Source: Clostridiales bacterium (lineage in GTDB: Bacteria; Bacillota; Clostridia; Saccharofermentanales; Saccharofermentanaceae). From it: a stretch of DNA of 46,586 nt. The stretch lies in NCBI GenBank assembly GCA_017529925.1, contig JAFXMZ010000030.1:1-46586 (forward strand). The letters run 5' to 3'. This document shows, piece after piece, positions 16,049 to 24,675 of the stretch. The stretch's first letter is position 1. Each line of letters starts with the position of its first letter. The notes beneath the pieces are model-generated. The model was not told the origin of the DNA. It saw only the letters and a list, made by a program, of their open reading frames with translations, and ran no database searches. A program made the translations under genes and the position numbers.

Positions 16049-18760
16049 TCACTTATCTCCCTGAAGTCTTTTCCTCCTGACCACGAGCACGAAGAGTGCA
16101 GAGGAAAGGAATACGATTCCGAACATGAAAGCCGCTGAAGAGGCAGCCTCACCTGTGGCCGGTGTTCCTGTCGCTGCAGGTGCTGCAGTCGGCGTAGCGG
16201 TGGGAGTAGGTGTTTCCGTGGGCGTAGGATTTGGAGTAGGCGTTGTCTCCTCATCGGCTCCGCCCTTCTCTATGATCGTGAAGACCTTCGAGATCTCACC
16301 GTCATCAAAAGTAACCTTGAGAGTATGCTTTCCGGCAGAAAGCGAATCCAGATAATCTGAATAAAGCTCGATCTTGACACTTCCGTTTGTAACAGAAGCC
16401 TTATCCGCAGGAACAGCTTCACCATCGACATCGAAGCCGACATAATGATCCATAGTACCGGCGCCGTTTCCGATCAGTCCAAAGCGGAATGTTTCAGACT
16501 TGCCGCTTCCCTTCTCATGGATGATGTCGCCTGTCAGATCTTCATACTCACCCTTGACTCTTCCCTTAGCGGGGATCGTAGACTTCATCGTCTTTGTTAC
16601 GACACCGTCTCCGTCATCGAAAACAGCAGTATACTCAGCTTCGCCATCCTCGGTGTCGGTAGGCTCCTTGATAACTTTCCTTGTCGTGTTTACAGTTGTC
16701 TCATCAACCTCTCCGCACGCTGTGCATGTACGCTTCCTCGTAACCGTGGAAAGGTCATCGGACCAGATGTACTCAGGATCGCCCCATGTATGATCGAGCA
16801 TGTTGTCGAGCGTAACATCCTTGGATGTCTCACCGAAGATCTCTCTTTCAAAGACGGCTGTATATGTTACGACCTCGCCCTTCGTGCATGTAGCGGGAGA
16901 CTTCGTCTCAGATTCTGTCTGTGCGATCTCATAATCCTCGTCTTCGCATCCGTTGCAGAACCTGGATGCCCTGACCTCGGAATTGTCATCAGCCCATTCA
17001 TAGCTGACATCCCCGTAATCGTGTACGGCCGTCATGGGGAACATGATATTGAATATGGATCCTTCAAGGGGAACCTCGACCTGTTCGCCGTTTACCGTTA
17101 TGACCGTATCCTCTCCGAGGACTATGCCGTCATCGCAGGAGAGGGTTACCCATGCAAAGATCGTATCTCCTTCTTTGATCGTACCGTTTAAGGGCATCAT
17201 GCCGACACCTGCATTCTCCATGTACCACAAATTCTGGGGACCGACAAAGTCTCCGCCAACGGGCTCATAGATATGTGCGCCTTCGGAGACTGTAACATCA
17301 GGACGTGCAAAGTCGCCGCTCATGTCATAGGGTACTGTCTCGGGCAGTTCAACCTCGGTACCGCAGAGCGGATCTGCGATCGCGATATCTATATTCTTGA
17401 TCTGCCACTGTGCTCTTACATTAATATCACATGTAGCGTCGCCTGAAGGAACAAATGCTTCATAGACAGCGTTTCCGTCGACCGCGTCGCGCTCATAATA
17501 TCTCAGATCGAGATTATTGCCGTCAGGACCGTAAAAGGACAGACCGTCAAAAGAATAACCTTCTCTTTCCTTGACCATGACACGGAAAGCCATGCCCTCG
17601 CCGGCACAGTAATCGACTGTCTCCGGAGCGACCTGTCTCTCAGTGGGATTAAGAGATATCGAATAGATCGAAACATAGTCTTCATCCTTCTCGGCTACAG
17701 ACAACTTGCTCAGCTTCAGGACTCTGGGCTCAATTAGCACAGTGCCATCGAGCATATTAAAAGTGAAATCACCGTCTTCATCAATATATCCATGTCCGAC
17801 ACCGTAGACGCTTGGTATTTTATAGGTATAATCCACCATGTTCCCGTATGGGAGACCATACCCATCAGGGACTTCAACATGTACTTTTATTGCAGCATCT
17901 TTAGGAGCACAGGAAGGATTGCTTACAGCATTCCCATTCACCATATAACTGATCGTTCCGCCTTCGACCGGTATCTTCTGACCGCCAACATTACGGTAGA
18001 AGCCGGTAGCAGAAAGGAGATTTCCTCCTTCATATACGGGACGGATCCTGATCTCGGAAGCATTGTTTAAGGGCATCTGGACATGATAGATGTAATAATC
18101 ATCATTCTCATTAGCTTTATAGTAACTTATATCACTAAGTACCCTGCCTGTTTCTTCCGTAAATGTCAGCTTACTAATAGGATAATTCTCGATCTTATTT
18201 ATCTGGACGTTGGCATATCCTCCTTCGGGAACCATATCAGATCCTTCAAGATAGACTTCCCTTCTGTTATCAAGAAATGCACCGAGAACAGTAACATAGT
18301 TACGGTTAAGGTTGTCTGCTCCGACTTTAAAGAGCTTATAGAACATGACTTCGATCGTTAACTGACCATCTACCGTATCAGGCATGGTAAAACTGCCGTT
18401 ACCATCAGGATCCATTGATACACCTGTTCTGGTAAATGCATTTCCATAACCATTGGTCCATTTATACTCAATGATGATATTCGTGCTGTTGGAAAGCTGA
18501 TAGCCGCTGGGAACATCGACATGGACATACACCTTCTGTCCCGGATGAACGAACTCAGGTTCCTGGACTCCGTTGACAGAATAAGTAACGGAACCACCTA
18601 CATTCTGAGGTTCTCCGTTTTTCAAATAGTAAGGGCCATCGATTATGATTTTCTCATTATCAGTCGAATCGGCGATAACGTTCCGGCTCAAAGGCAGTGC
18701 CGAGAACAGGAGTACCGCCGCGATAAGAACGGAAACAAACCTTCTAAGCTTACATTTCAT
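16049..18760 (-). CDS. Large cell-wall-anchored surface protein with Cys-pair repeats and an X2-like domain
   Basis: 903 residues. A signal peptide (about 1-31) precedes several Ig-like or bacterial-repeat modules of about 90-110 residues (about 35-480). Three HxWxxxxY...ATCTKGE type repeats with paired cysteines follow (FCNGCED, RTCTACGE; about 585-730). Next is an X2-like Ig domain (about 745-840, ending YLDSLSAGKHTLKVTFDDG), a Thr/Pro linker, and a C-terminal sorting tail: TPATGE, hydrophobic helix, RRKRLQGDK. The start has a GGGAGGG ribosome site and a good promoter. Function is not recognisable; adhesion or carbohydrate contact is a guess. TPATGE departs from LPXTG at the first position. 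Confidence 0.85.
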   Translation of the reverse strand: MKCKLRRFVSVLIAAVLLFSALPLSRNVIADSTDNEKIIIDGPYYLKNGEPQNVGGSVTYSVNGVQEPEFVHPGQKVYVHVDVPSGYQLSNSTNIIIEYKWTNGYGNAFTRTGVSMDPDGNGSFTMPDTVDGQLTIEVMFYKLFKVGADNLNRNYVTVLGAFLDNRREVYLEGSDMVPEGGYANVQINKIENYPISKLTFTEETGRVLSDISYYKANENDDYYIYHVQMPLNNASEIRIRPVYEGGNLLSATGFYRNVGGQKIPVEGGTISYMVNGNAVSNPSCAPKDAAIKVHVEVPDGYGLPYGNMVDYTYKIPSVYGVGHGYIDEDGDFTFNMLDGTVLIEPRVLKLSKLSVAEKDEDYVSIYSISLNPTERQVAPETVDYCAGEGMAFRVMVKEREGYSFDGLSFYGPDGNNLDLRYYERDAVDGNAVYEAFVPSGDATCDINVRAQWQIKNIDIAIADPLCGTEVELPETVPYDMSGDFARPDVTVSEGAHIYEPVGGDFVGPQNLWYMENAGVGMMPLNGTIKEGDTIFAWVTLSCDDGIVLGEDTVITVNGEQVEVPLEGSIFNIMFPMTAVHDYGDVSYEWADDNSEVRASRFCNGCEDEDYEIAQTESETKSPATCTKGEVVTYTAVFEREIFGETSKDVTLDNMLDHTWGDPEYIWSDDLSTVTRKRTCTACGEVDETTVNTTRKVIKEPTDTEDGEAEYTAVFDDGDGVVTKTMKSTIPAKGRVKGEYEDLTGDIIHEKGSGKSETFRFGLIGNGAGTMDHYVGFDVDGEAVPADKASVTNGSVKIELYSDYLDSLSAGKHTLKVTFDDGEISKVFTIIEKGGADEETTPTPNPTPTETPTPTATPTAAPAATGTPATGEAASSAAFMFGIVFLSSALFVLVVRRKRLQGDK

Positions 18761-18797
18761 GGGTCACCCTCCCATATTTATAAAAATAATTAGATAT

Positions 18798-18827
18798 ATT
18801 ATACAATACAAGGTCGCATCCTGTCAT
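18798..18827 (-). promoter_or_regulatory. Promoter of the 903-aa surface protein gene
   Basis: On the minus strand ATGACA (18822-18827, 5/6 match) lies 18 bp upstream of a perfect TATAAT (18798-18803), about 40 bp before the start codon and its GGGAGGG ribosome site. Confidence 0.75.
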
Positions 18828-19108
18828 TTAAATGATCTGTTAATTCAAATAAATATCTACAAAAATGTTCATAATGTTCATAAGTCTGTCGATAACTACA
18901 AAACAATGATTCTTCTTCTCAAAGTGTCAAAAAGCCTTTAATTAGGCACACTCCCATTTGTCAAGAGGTTATGTTGCAAAACAATTACAAAATATTTTCA
19001 ATCTGATTATCACGTTATTTTGCGGTTTTCGGAACATGCGAACAACTGTTCAGACAAGAATGTCCGCCACCGGCGGACATCAAATTCATAAAAAAAGGTA
19101 TTGACAGC
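18828..19108. other. AT-rich intergenic region with one palindrome
   Basis: No gene is seen here. The stretch is AT-rich and separates the surface-protein promoter from the end of the RNA methyltransferase gene. Its only strong structure is the hairpin at 19060-19080, annotated separately. Confidence 0.6.
19060..19080 (-). terminator. Hairpin downstream of the RNA methyltransferase gene
   Basis: ATGTCCGCC (19060-19068) pairs perfectly with GGCGGACAT (19072-19080) around a 3-nt loop. On the minus strand it lies about 30 bp after the methyltransferase stop and is followed by TTCTTGTCT, only a weak T-tract. It probably ends the metF operon, but an operator palindrome is an alternative. Confidence 0.5.
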
Positions 19109-20308
19109 TTAAAGCTTGAAATAATTATTGAGCTGGCATTTTATATTGCCGTTATAGAGCTTCGTGCGCTTGTCTGCCTTATGGCCGCAGGCTCTTTCAA
19201 ACGTATCGTCAGGCGAGATGACAGAAAGCCTTATTCCCTTTCTGCACTTTCCTTCCGCTGTCAGATATGTTGAGGCTATGCCCCTGTAGATCTCATCAGC
19301 TTCTTCGGGCGTCATGAGCCTTCCTCCGTAAGGAGGATTAGTGATGACCAGCTGACGGTCATATCCGGTGATCGTCTTCAGTGATTCGGGAGTTCTAGTA
19401 AACGCATCAGCGGTCGAGAACTTTATAAATCCCCCGACTCCCGCACTCTGAGCATTCTTCTTTGCATCAGCTACAGCCTTCGGATCGATGTCGCTTCCGA
19501 AGTAATAGCAGTCATCCGGCGGTGTCATATCCTCTTCATCGAGAGTCTCCTCTACGGCACGGAGCCTTGCCTTCTCCCCGATATACGGAAGCGATTCATA
19601 TGCAAAATGCCTGTTCTTTCCGGGAGCCGAATTGCATGCCATAAGAGCAGCCTCGATAAGTATGGTGCCCGAACCGCAGAAAGGATCGGCCATCGCCTCA
19701 TATCCGAAGGGCTTATACCTTGACAGCGATACCATGCCCGATGCCAGCGTCTCCCTGATGGGAGCTTCATGAGTCAAGGGCCTGTAGCCTCTCTTATGAA
19801 GGCCGTCACCTGACGTATCTATCATTACGGATACGATATCGTTTACTATTCCGAACCTGATGTCGACGACGCCTTTCGAGCGGTCTTCGGATATGATGCC
19901 GTTGTCACCGAGATTCCTGGCCCTGCATAAAGACTTTACAGCAGCCTTCTTGATAAGGCTCTGGCATGCGCTTATACCGAACAGCTTCGACTTTCTCGAA
20001 TAACCGTTCACCGTAAAGGCATATCCCGCAGGTATATAGTCGTTCCACGGCAGCTTTGAAGCCTCATCGAAAAGCTCCTCAAACGCCTCCGCACGGAATG
20101 AACCGATCTCGAACAGGACCCTCTCTCCCCTTCTGACCCACATATTGACCCTGGCAACATTTCCCGCCAGAGACACTTCGGAGTCGGGGATATCGAGAGT
20201 GACAACGCCGTCAGAGACCTTTATGTCCGACGGGTCGTAGCCTGCAAGTTCCAGATCCTCCCTAATGAGGCTTTCGAGGCCGAAGAGCGATGTAACGACT
20301 ATCTTCAT
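19109..20308 (-). CDS. THUMP-domain class I SAM-dependent RNA methyltransferase (RlmL/YpsC type)
   Basis: 399 residues. The N-terminal part (about 1-160) has a ferredoxin-like plus THUMP arrangement typical of 23S rRNA guanine-N2 methyltransferases. The C-terminal half is a Rossmann methyltransferase with the SAM motif DPFCGSGT at 208-215, GSDIDPKAV at about 271, and the catalytic N-P-P-Y motif at 324-327 used by N-methyltransferases acting on bases. It most likely methylates a guanine in 23S rRNA, by family inference. It is the third gene of a metF - hydrolase - methyltransferase operon, starting 12 bp after the preceding stop. Confidence 0.9.
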   Translation of the reverse strand: MKIVVTSLFGLESLIREDLELAGYDPSDIKVSDGVVTLDIPDSEVSLAGNVARVNMWVRRGERVLFEIGSFRAEAFEELFDEASKLPWNDYIPAGYAFTVNGYSRKSKLFGISACQSLIKKAAVKSLCRARNLGDNGIISEDRSKGVVDIRFGIVNDIVSVMIDTSGDGLHKRGYRPLTHEAPIRETLASGMVSLSRYKPFGYEAMADPFCGSGTILIEAALMACNSAPGKNRHFAYESLPYIGEKARLRAVEETLDEEDMTPPDDCYYFGSDIDPKAVADAKKNAQSAGVGGFIKFSTADAFTRTPESLKTITGYDRQLVITNPPYGGRLMTPEEADEIYRGIASTYLTAEGKCRKGIRLSVISPDDTFERACGHKADKRTKLYNGNIKCQLNNYFKL

Positions 20309-20320
20309 CTGTCAGGATCC

Positions 20321-22798
20321 TCACAGTACATATGTCGAGTTAGGCATGAAGCCGGCGTCGACACAGCGTCTGCAGAACTCGGGCGAATAAACGAATCCTT
20401 CGAATATCTCGAGCTTCGTAGCGCCGGAATTCATCTTATCGAGCCAGTAGTTGAAGCCCTGTTCATCAGGAGCCCTGTCGAGATAGATCTTATAAAGCCT
20501 TGTAATGAACTCCTCATTCGACAGGCCGAATCCCTCCATCTCCTTCGAGAAGATGAATCCGTAGGATACGCTGTAACCGTTTCCTGAGCCGTTCATGAGA
20601 GCTCCCGTCCAGTTAGCAAATCCGACATCATCGGGCTTTCTTCCGAGCGCCAGTTCATAGAGCCTCGTAACGAAAGCATCCGTCTTGGCCTTATCGGGAG
20701 TCAGGCCCTTTGTCGTCGAAGACACGTATGCCTTCTGTGAAAGACCGTACTTATTGCAGATGCCGAGGAATTCCTGTGAATTGACGAATCCTGCGACTAT
20801 ATATTCTCTCGTATAGTGATCCTTGAGCTTGGCGACCCATGAATCGAGTCCCGCCTTATCGGGCTTTCTTCCGAGGCAGACCTTATAGAGCCTCGTGACG
20901 AACTCCTCATCCGACAATCCGAGGGATGCCATCTCCTTCGAGTTGCAGAAGCCTGCAGCACACTCAGGACCTGAGACCTTGCCGGCCGCGAGATTGGCGA
21001 TCCAGTCGCGCAGGCCTGTCCTGTCGGGGTCTCTTGCAAGGACTCCCTGATAGAGGCTCACAACGAAAGGCTTTATATTCATGTGCGAATCTACAAGGTC
21101 ATCGCTCTGGTATGTGCCGACGTTAACGCTGTAAAGGCTTATCCAGTCATGGCACTCCTTGCTGTTGATTATCTGGGCGAATACACCCTTACGGCTGTAT
21201 CCTTCCGCCATATAATCCTTCCAGTGCTTTATATCCTCCTTCGTCGCATTCCTGTTGAGGAGAGTCGTATACATGAGCTTTATGAAATCCTCATCGGAGA
21301 GCTTGAGCTTGTCGAACTCCTCGGAGATGATAAAGTCTGCAATGACACTTCCTGCTGATCTTCCCGAAGACAGGCTCGCACAGTGGTTGGATATCTCGAG
21401 TGCCGTCGCCTCCCTGTTCAGGAGCTTGGAATAGAGCATCTTAACGAACTCTGCATATGCATTGTTCGATGTGGGAAGAGGGCTGGCCTCCGAAGGCATC
21501 GAATTGTATACGGGGATCCTGAAGGTGATCTTTGAATTCATAAGATCAGCCTTCTTGTAGGCCTCGCACATTCTCTGGGACTCGGAGAAACATGATGCCG
21601 TAGCAGTCATATACTGATGACGGCAGAGTGTCAGTGTCCTGTTCGGGGATGTGTTGAATCTCATGTAATAAAGGGTATACTGGCCTTTCGCCGTGTAATT
21701 GTTATAGATCCACTTTCCGCCGTTTACGATCGAGAGCCCGGGTGTATTCCACGGGATCGAATATGTAGCATTGAACTGGGCATCAAGTCCGTTCTGGGCG
21801 AGCTCGAGTCCGTGGCGCGAAGCATTGACAGCATCGGAATATGCACCGATGTTATAGAAGTTGTAATAACCTGTCGCACCGTTCGAGGAGGCGCTTCCCC
21901 TCGTTCCGCACTCCTGTATGGCGTGTGTCGCGAGGAATACGGGGTTTATCCCCTTGCCCTCGGCTGCCGCTTCGTTGCCGGCAATGGCAAAGATCTCCGC
22001 ATATGACTTCGGAGCGGCGGGATCAGTATAAGCAGCCGTCGCCGGCGCATCCATAAATGTTCCCTTCAGGATACCTGCGATATTCGCTGCACTGATGGCA
22101 TTGTCAGAATAATTAAGATCGAGGAACTGGAATATACCCTGTTCAGACAGGCCGTTCCTCGGATCGAGGTAATATGCGACGATACTCCTTGAGGCATTAA
22201 CCCAGCGTCCCGAGTCGACGATCTGTGTATAGGACTGGGACTGCCATGTCTTGTCTGTCGTATTCTCGACGAGCGAAACGCCGTTTGCAGTCTCCTTATC
22301 GAGTGCCGTCTTCCATGCAACTCCCGTATTCTCGGCTACAAATACCCACGAAGGATACTTGGCATGGAGCTCACGAAGATACGGCTTATATGAATCGGGG
22401 AAAGCCGATATTGCCTTCTCAAAATCAGGATCAGACGAATTCTGCTTGCTCGGGGCATCCTTCTGGATAAACTTGGAAGCAACATATCCGTTGACTGTCG
22501 TACTTCCGCTCAATGCCTTTATCTTATACCATGTTGAGCATCCCGATGTGTCTGATGAATCAGCCTTGACCTCCTCGAGGATCTCGACCCTGGTGCCGAG
22601 AGACAGCGAAGTCACTATGCTTCCGGCTGTCGACGGCTTGTTTCTTACATTTACCGAAGAATTGACATTCGTTACGGTAGCATTTGCATCTGCACGTACA
22701 TACCTGTCACGGGGCACGGCCGTAATCACGGAGGCCGCGATCACGACAGCCGCCGCAAGCGAGATCAACTTCTTCATGACCGTTTTTCTGTTCATCAT
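20321..22798 (-). CDS. Secreted SH3b - glucosaminidase (GH73-like) - DUF4214 repeat protein
   Basis: 825 residues. A signal peptide (about 1-36) is followed by a bacterial SH3 domain (about 40-112, VNVRNKPST...GTRVEIL...WYKI...GYVASKFI). Next is a glucosaminidase-type domain (about 125-400) with predicted catalytic Glu296 in ATHAIQECGTRGSAS and the YYNFYNIGAYSDA segment. The C-terminal half (about 445-815) has six roughly 55-residue units of DUF4214 type, each with FVxxLYxxxLxRxPDxxGxxxW and a GFxxSxEF motif. It should cut peptidoglycan glycan strands outside the cell; the DUF4214 array probably binds a surface ligand (inference). No membrane anchor or sorting tail is present. It lies between metF (14 bp) and the methyltransferase (12 bp). 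Confidence 0.9.
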   Translation of the reverse strand: MMNRKTVMKKLISLAAAVVIAASVITAVPRDRYVRADANATVTNVNSSVNVRNKPSTAGSIVTSLSLGTRVEILEEVKADSSDTSGCSTWYKIKALSGSTTVNGYVASKFIQKDAPSKQNSSDPDFEKAISAFPDSYKPYLRELHAKYPSWVFVAENTGVAWKTALDKETANGVSLVENTTDKTWQSQSYTQIVDSGRWVNASRSIVAYYLDPRNGLSEQGIFQFLDLNYSDNAISAANIAGILKGTFMDAPATAAYTDPAAPKSYAEIFAIAGNEAAAEGKGINPVFLATHAIQECGTRGSASSNGATGYYNFYNIGAYSDAVNASRHGLELAQNGLDAQFNATYSIPWNTPGLSIVNGGKWIYNNYTAKGQYTLYYMRFNTSPNRTLTLCRHQYMTATASCFSESQRMCEAYKKADLMNSKITFRIPVYNSMPSEASPLPTSNNAYAEFVKMLYSKLLNREATALEISNHCASLSSGRSAGSVIADFIISEEFDKLKLSDEDFIKLMYTTLLNRNATKEDIKHWKDYMAEGYSRKGVFAQIINSKECHDWISLYSVNVGTYQSDDLVDSHMNIKPFVVSLYQGVLARDPDRTGLRDWIANLAAGKVSGPECAAGFCNSKEMASLGLSDEEFVTRLYKVCLGRKPDKAGLDSWVAKLKDHYTREYIVAGFVNSQEFLGICNKYGLSQKAYVSSTTKGLTPDKAKTDAFVTRLYELALGRKPDDVGFANWTGALMNGSGNGYSVSYGFIFSKEMEGFGLSNEEFITRLYKIYLDRAPDEQGFNYWLDKMNSGATKLEIFEGFVYSPEFCRRCVDAGFMPNSTYVL

Positions 22799-22812
22799 CC
22801 TTATCCCTTATC

Positions 22813-23673
22813 TCAGATTATGTTCTTTATCCCTTCGCAGATCCTTCCTGCGACTACGGGATTATTCATCGTATAGAGGTGGATACCGTCGCATCCGTTC
22901 GTCAGAAGATCTATTATCTGGCTCGTCGCATATGCCATTCCCGCATCGAAAAGAGCCTCTTCCTTATCACCGTATCTGTCGATTATCTTCCTGAACCTCT
23001 CAGGCAGGACGGCACCGCATGTCGTTACCATCCTGTTTATGGTCCTCGCCGACAGGCAGGGCATGATGCCGGGCGTTATCGGGACATCGATACCGGCTAT
23101 CCTAGCCTCCTCGACAAAGCGGTAGAAATGATCATTCTCGAAGAAGAGCTGTGACAGGAGCACCTCGGCACCCGCATCCACCTTCTTCCTGAGATTCCTT
23201 ATATCCTCGACCTTGTCCCTCGAATCGGGATGGCACTCCGGATAGCATGCACCGGCTATACAAAGGTCCGTCTTCGGCCTTATATATCCGATGAGCTCAC
23301 TGGCATGGTTAAAGACGCCTTTCGAAGGGGCATTGGGATTGACATCGCCCCTTAGCGCCAGGATATTCTCTACTCCGGCAGACTCGATCTGCTTTACGAA
23401 CTCGTCGATCTCGTGCTCGTCATAAGAAAGACATGTCAGATGGACCACGGGCTCGACCCCGTACTGCTCCTTTATCTTCCTTGCGATCTGTATCGTCTTG
23501 TTGTTATTGGATGATCCGCCTGCTCCGAAGGTTACGCTTATATAGTCGGGCTTGAGGTCGCAAAGGATCTCGAGCGTCGCATCTATATTATTGAGTTCCT
23601 CCTCGTGCTTGGGCGGAAATATCTCGAAAGACAGGACTGTCTTATCCTGCTCATATATCTGACTGAGTTTCAT
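22813..23673 (-). CDS. metF: Methylenetetrahydrofolate reductase
   Basis: This 286-residue TIM-barrel flavoprotein reduces 5,10-methylene- to 5-methyl-tetrahydrofolate for methionine synthesis or the Wood-Ljungdahl methyl branch. Family marks are SFEIFPPKHEEE (15-26, catalytic Glu in this segment), SVTFGAGGS, HLTCLSYD, NILALRGD and TPGIMP. The C-terminus contains DGIHLYTMN. It is of normal bacterial length with no regulatory extension. It is first in an operon with a glucosaminidase and an RNA methyltransferase, an odd mix. Two TATAAT boxes lie upstream on the minus strand. Confidence 0.96.
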   Translation of the reverse strand: MKLSQIYEQDKTVLSFEIFPPKHEEELNNIDATLEILCDLKPDYISVTFGAGGSSNNNKTIQIARKIKEQYGVEPVVHLTCLSYDEHEIDEFVKQIESAGVENILALRGDVNPNAPSKGVFNHASELIGYIRPKTDLCIAGACYPECHPDSRDKVEDIRNLRKKVDAGAEVLLSQLFFENDHFYRFVEEARIAGIDVPITPGIMPCLSARTINRMVTTCGAVLPERFRKIIDRYGDKEEALFDAGMAYATSQIIDLLTNGCDGIHLYTMNNPVVAGRICEGIKNII

Positions 23674-23705
23674 ATAATCCTCACTTATGCTTCTTTTTCG
23701 TCCCT

Positions 23706-23734
23706 TTGACGATTATACTTAATTATACATATTA
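23706..23734 (+). promoter_or_regulatory. Divergent promoter region between metF and the glycosylase gene
   Basis: For the plus strand, TTGACG (23706-23711) with CATATT 16 bp later (23728-23733) could drive the glycosylase gene. For metF on the minus strand, TATAAT occurs at both 23712-23717 and 23722-23727. The two sets overlap, so the promoters would compete. Confidence 0.45.
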
Positions 23735-23764
23735 AGTCCGTAAATCAAAAAGGAATCGTCAAAA

Positions 23765-24610
23765 ATGCCCTTTACAGTTGCTTTACCATTCTTTGACCCT
23801 TACAAGATCGCATTGAGCGGTCAGGCTTTCCGCATACATCCAATAGACGATCAAAGGACAGAAACTGTTGCAATGGGGCGCTATCTCCAGATCGTTTCTC
23901 TGGGGGATGACCGCTTTCTTTTTTCCTGCAGCAAAGACGAATTCGAGAAGATATGGAAGGGTTATTTTGACCTGGACCGCGACTATGAAGACATCGTCCG
24001 TTCCATAGACCCCGAAGACTTCTATCTCAATGAAGCTGCCGCATTCGGCCGCGGTATAAGGATACTCAGGCAGGAGCCCGTGGAGACGATAATAAGCTAC
24101 ATTATCTCCCAGAGAAGATCGATACCTTCGATAACGACATGCGTTGACAGGCTCTGCGAGCTTTGCGGAGCAAAGATAATCCCGCCGGCCCTCCCGGAGC
24201 CTTTCGCTGCCCCCCTGAAAGACTGCTATTATGCCTTTCCTTCGGTTGATGCGCTGAAGACTCTGACGACAGAAGACCTTCTGGGGATCGGAACGGGCTA
24301 CAGGGCGCCCTACATAATGTCCGCGATAAACGACATCTCTTCGGGCAAGCTCATTCCCGAAGCAATGGCGGAGCTTTCAGACGATGACCTTTATAAGGTC
24401 CTTACTTCGATGTACGGAGTCGGAAAGAAAGTCGCGGACTGCGTCATGCTCTTCGCATTTCACAGGACAGGCCGCTTCCCCATAGATGTCTGGATGCAGA
24501 GGATCTGCGACAGGTATTATGACGGGCTTTTCGACGTGTCTAAATATCCCGGCACGGCTGGGATAATGCAGCAGTTCATGTTCTACTACGAAAGGAACAG
24601 GAAGGACTGA
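23765..24610 (+). CDS. OGG1-like 8-oxoguanine DNA glycosylase/lyase
   Basis: 281 residues. The C-terminal helix-hairpin-helix and Gly/Pro...Asp element reads MYGVGKKVADCVMLFAFHRTGRFPIDVWMQR. Lys222 aligns with the catalytic Lys of OGG1 (GVGxKVADC) and Asp241 with its essential Asp (PxDVxM). An OGG_N-type N-terminal domain (about 1-95) and the IISQRRSI segment precede it. It should excise 8-oxoguanine from DNA and nick the backbone. AlkA-type glycosylases are related, but the conserved Lys favours OGG1. An AAAGGA ribosome site supports the start. It is the only plus-strand gene between the cas locus and the tRNA. Confidence 0.9.
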   Translation: MPFTVALPFFDPYKIALSGQAFRIHPIDDQRTETVAMGRYLQIVSLGDDRFLFSCSKDEFEKIWKGYFDLDRDYEDIVRSIDPEDFYLNEAAAFGRGIRILRQEPVETIISYIISQRRSIPSITTCVDRLCELCGAKIIPPALPEPFAAPLKDCYYAFPSVDALKTLTTEDLLGIGTGYRAPYIMSAINDISSGKLIPEAMAELSDDDLYKVLTSMYGVGKKVADCVMLFAFHRTGRFPIDVWMQRICDRYYDGLFDVSKYPGTAGIMQQFMFYYERNRKD

Positions 24611-24675
24611 TATCAGTGCTGCATCCCGCAAGCGAAGACAAAAGCCCCAATGCCAGAACGGCATTTAATATCTTC

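Noticed and set aside
16125..16355. Low-complexity plus-strand frames opposite the Thr/Pro linkers (also at 24650, 39399 and 41479)
   Set aside because: These Val/Gly/Ser-rich frames are antisense shadows of repetitive linker codons, with no ribosome site.
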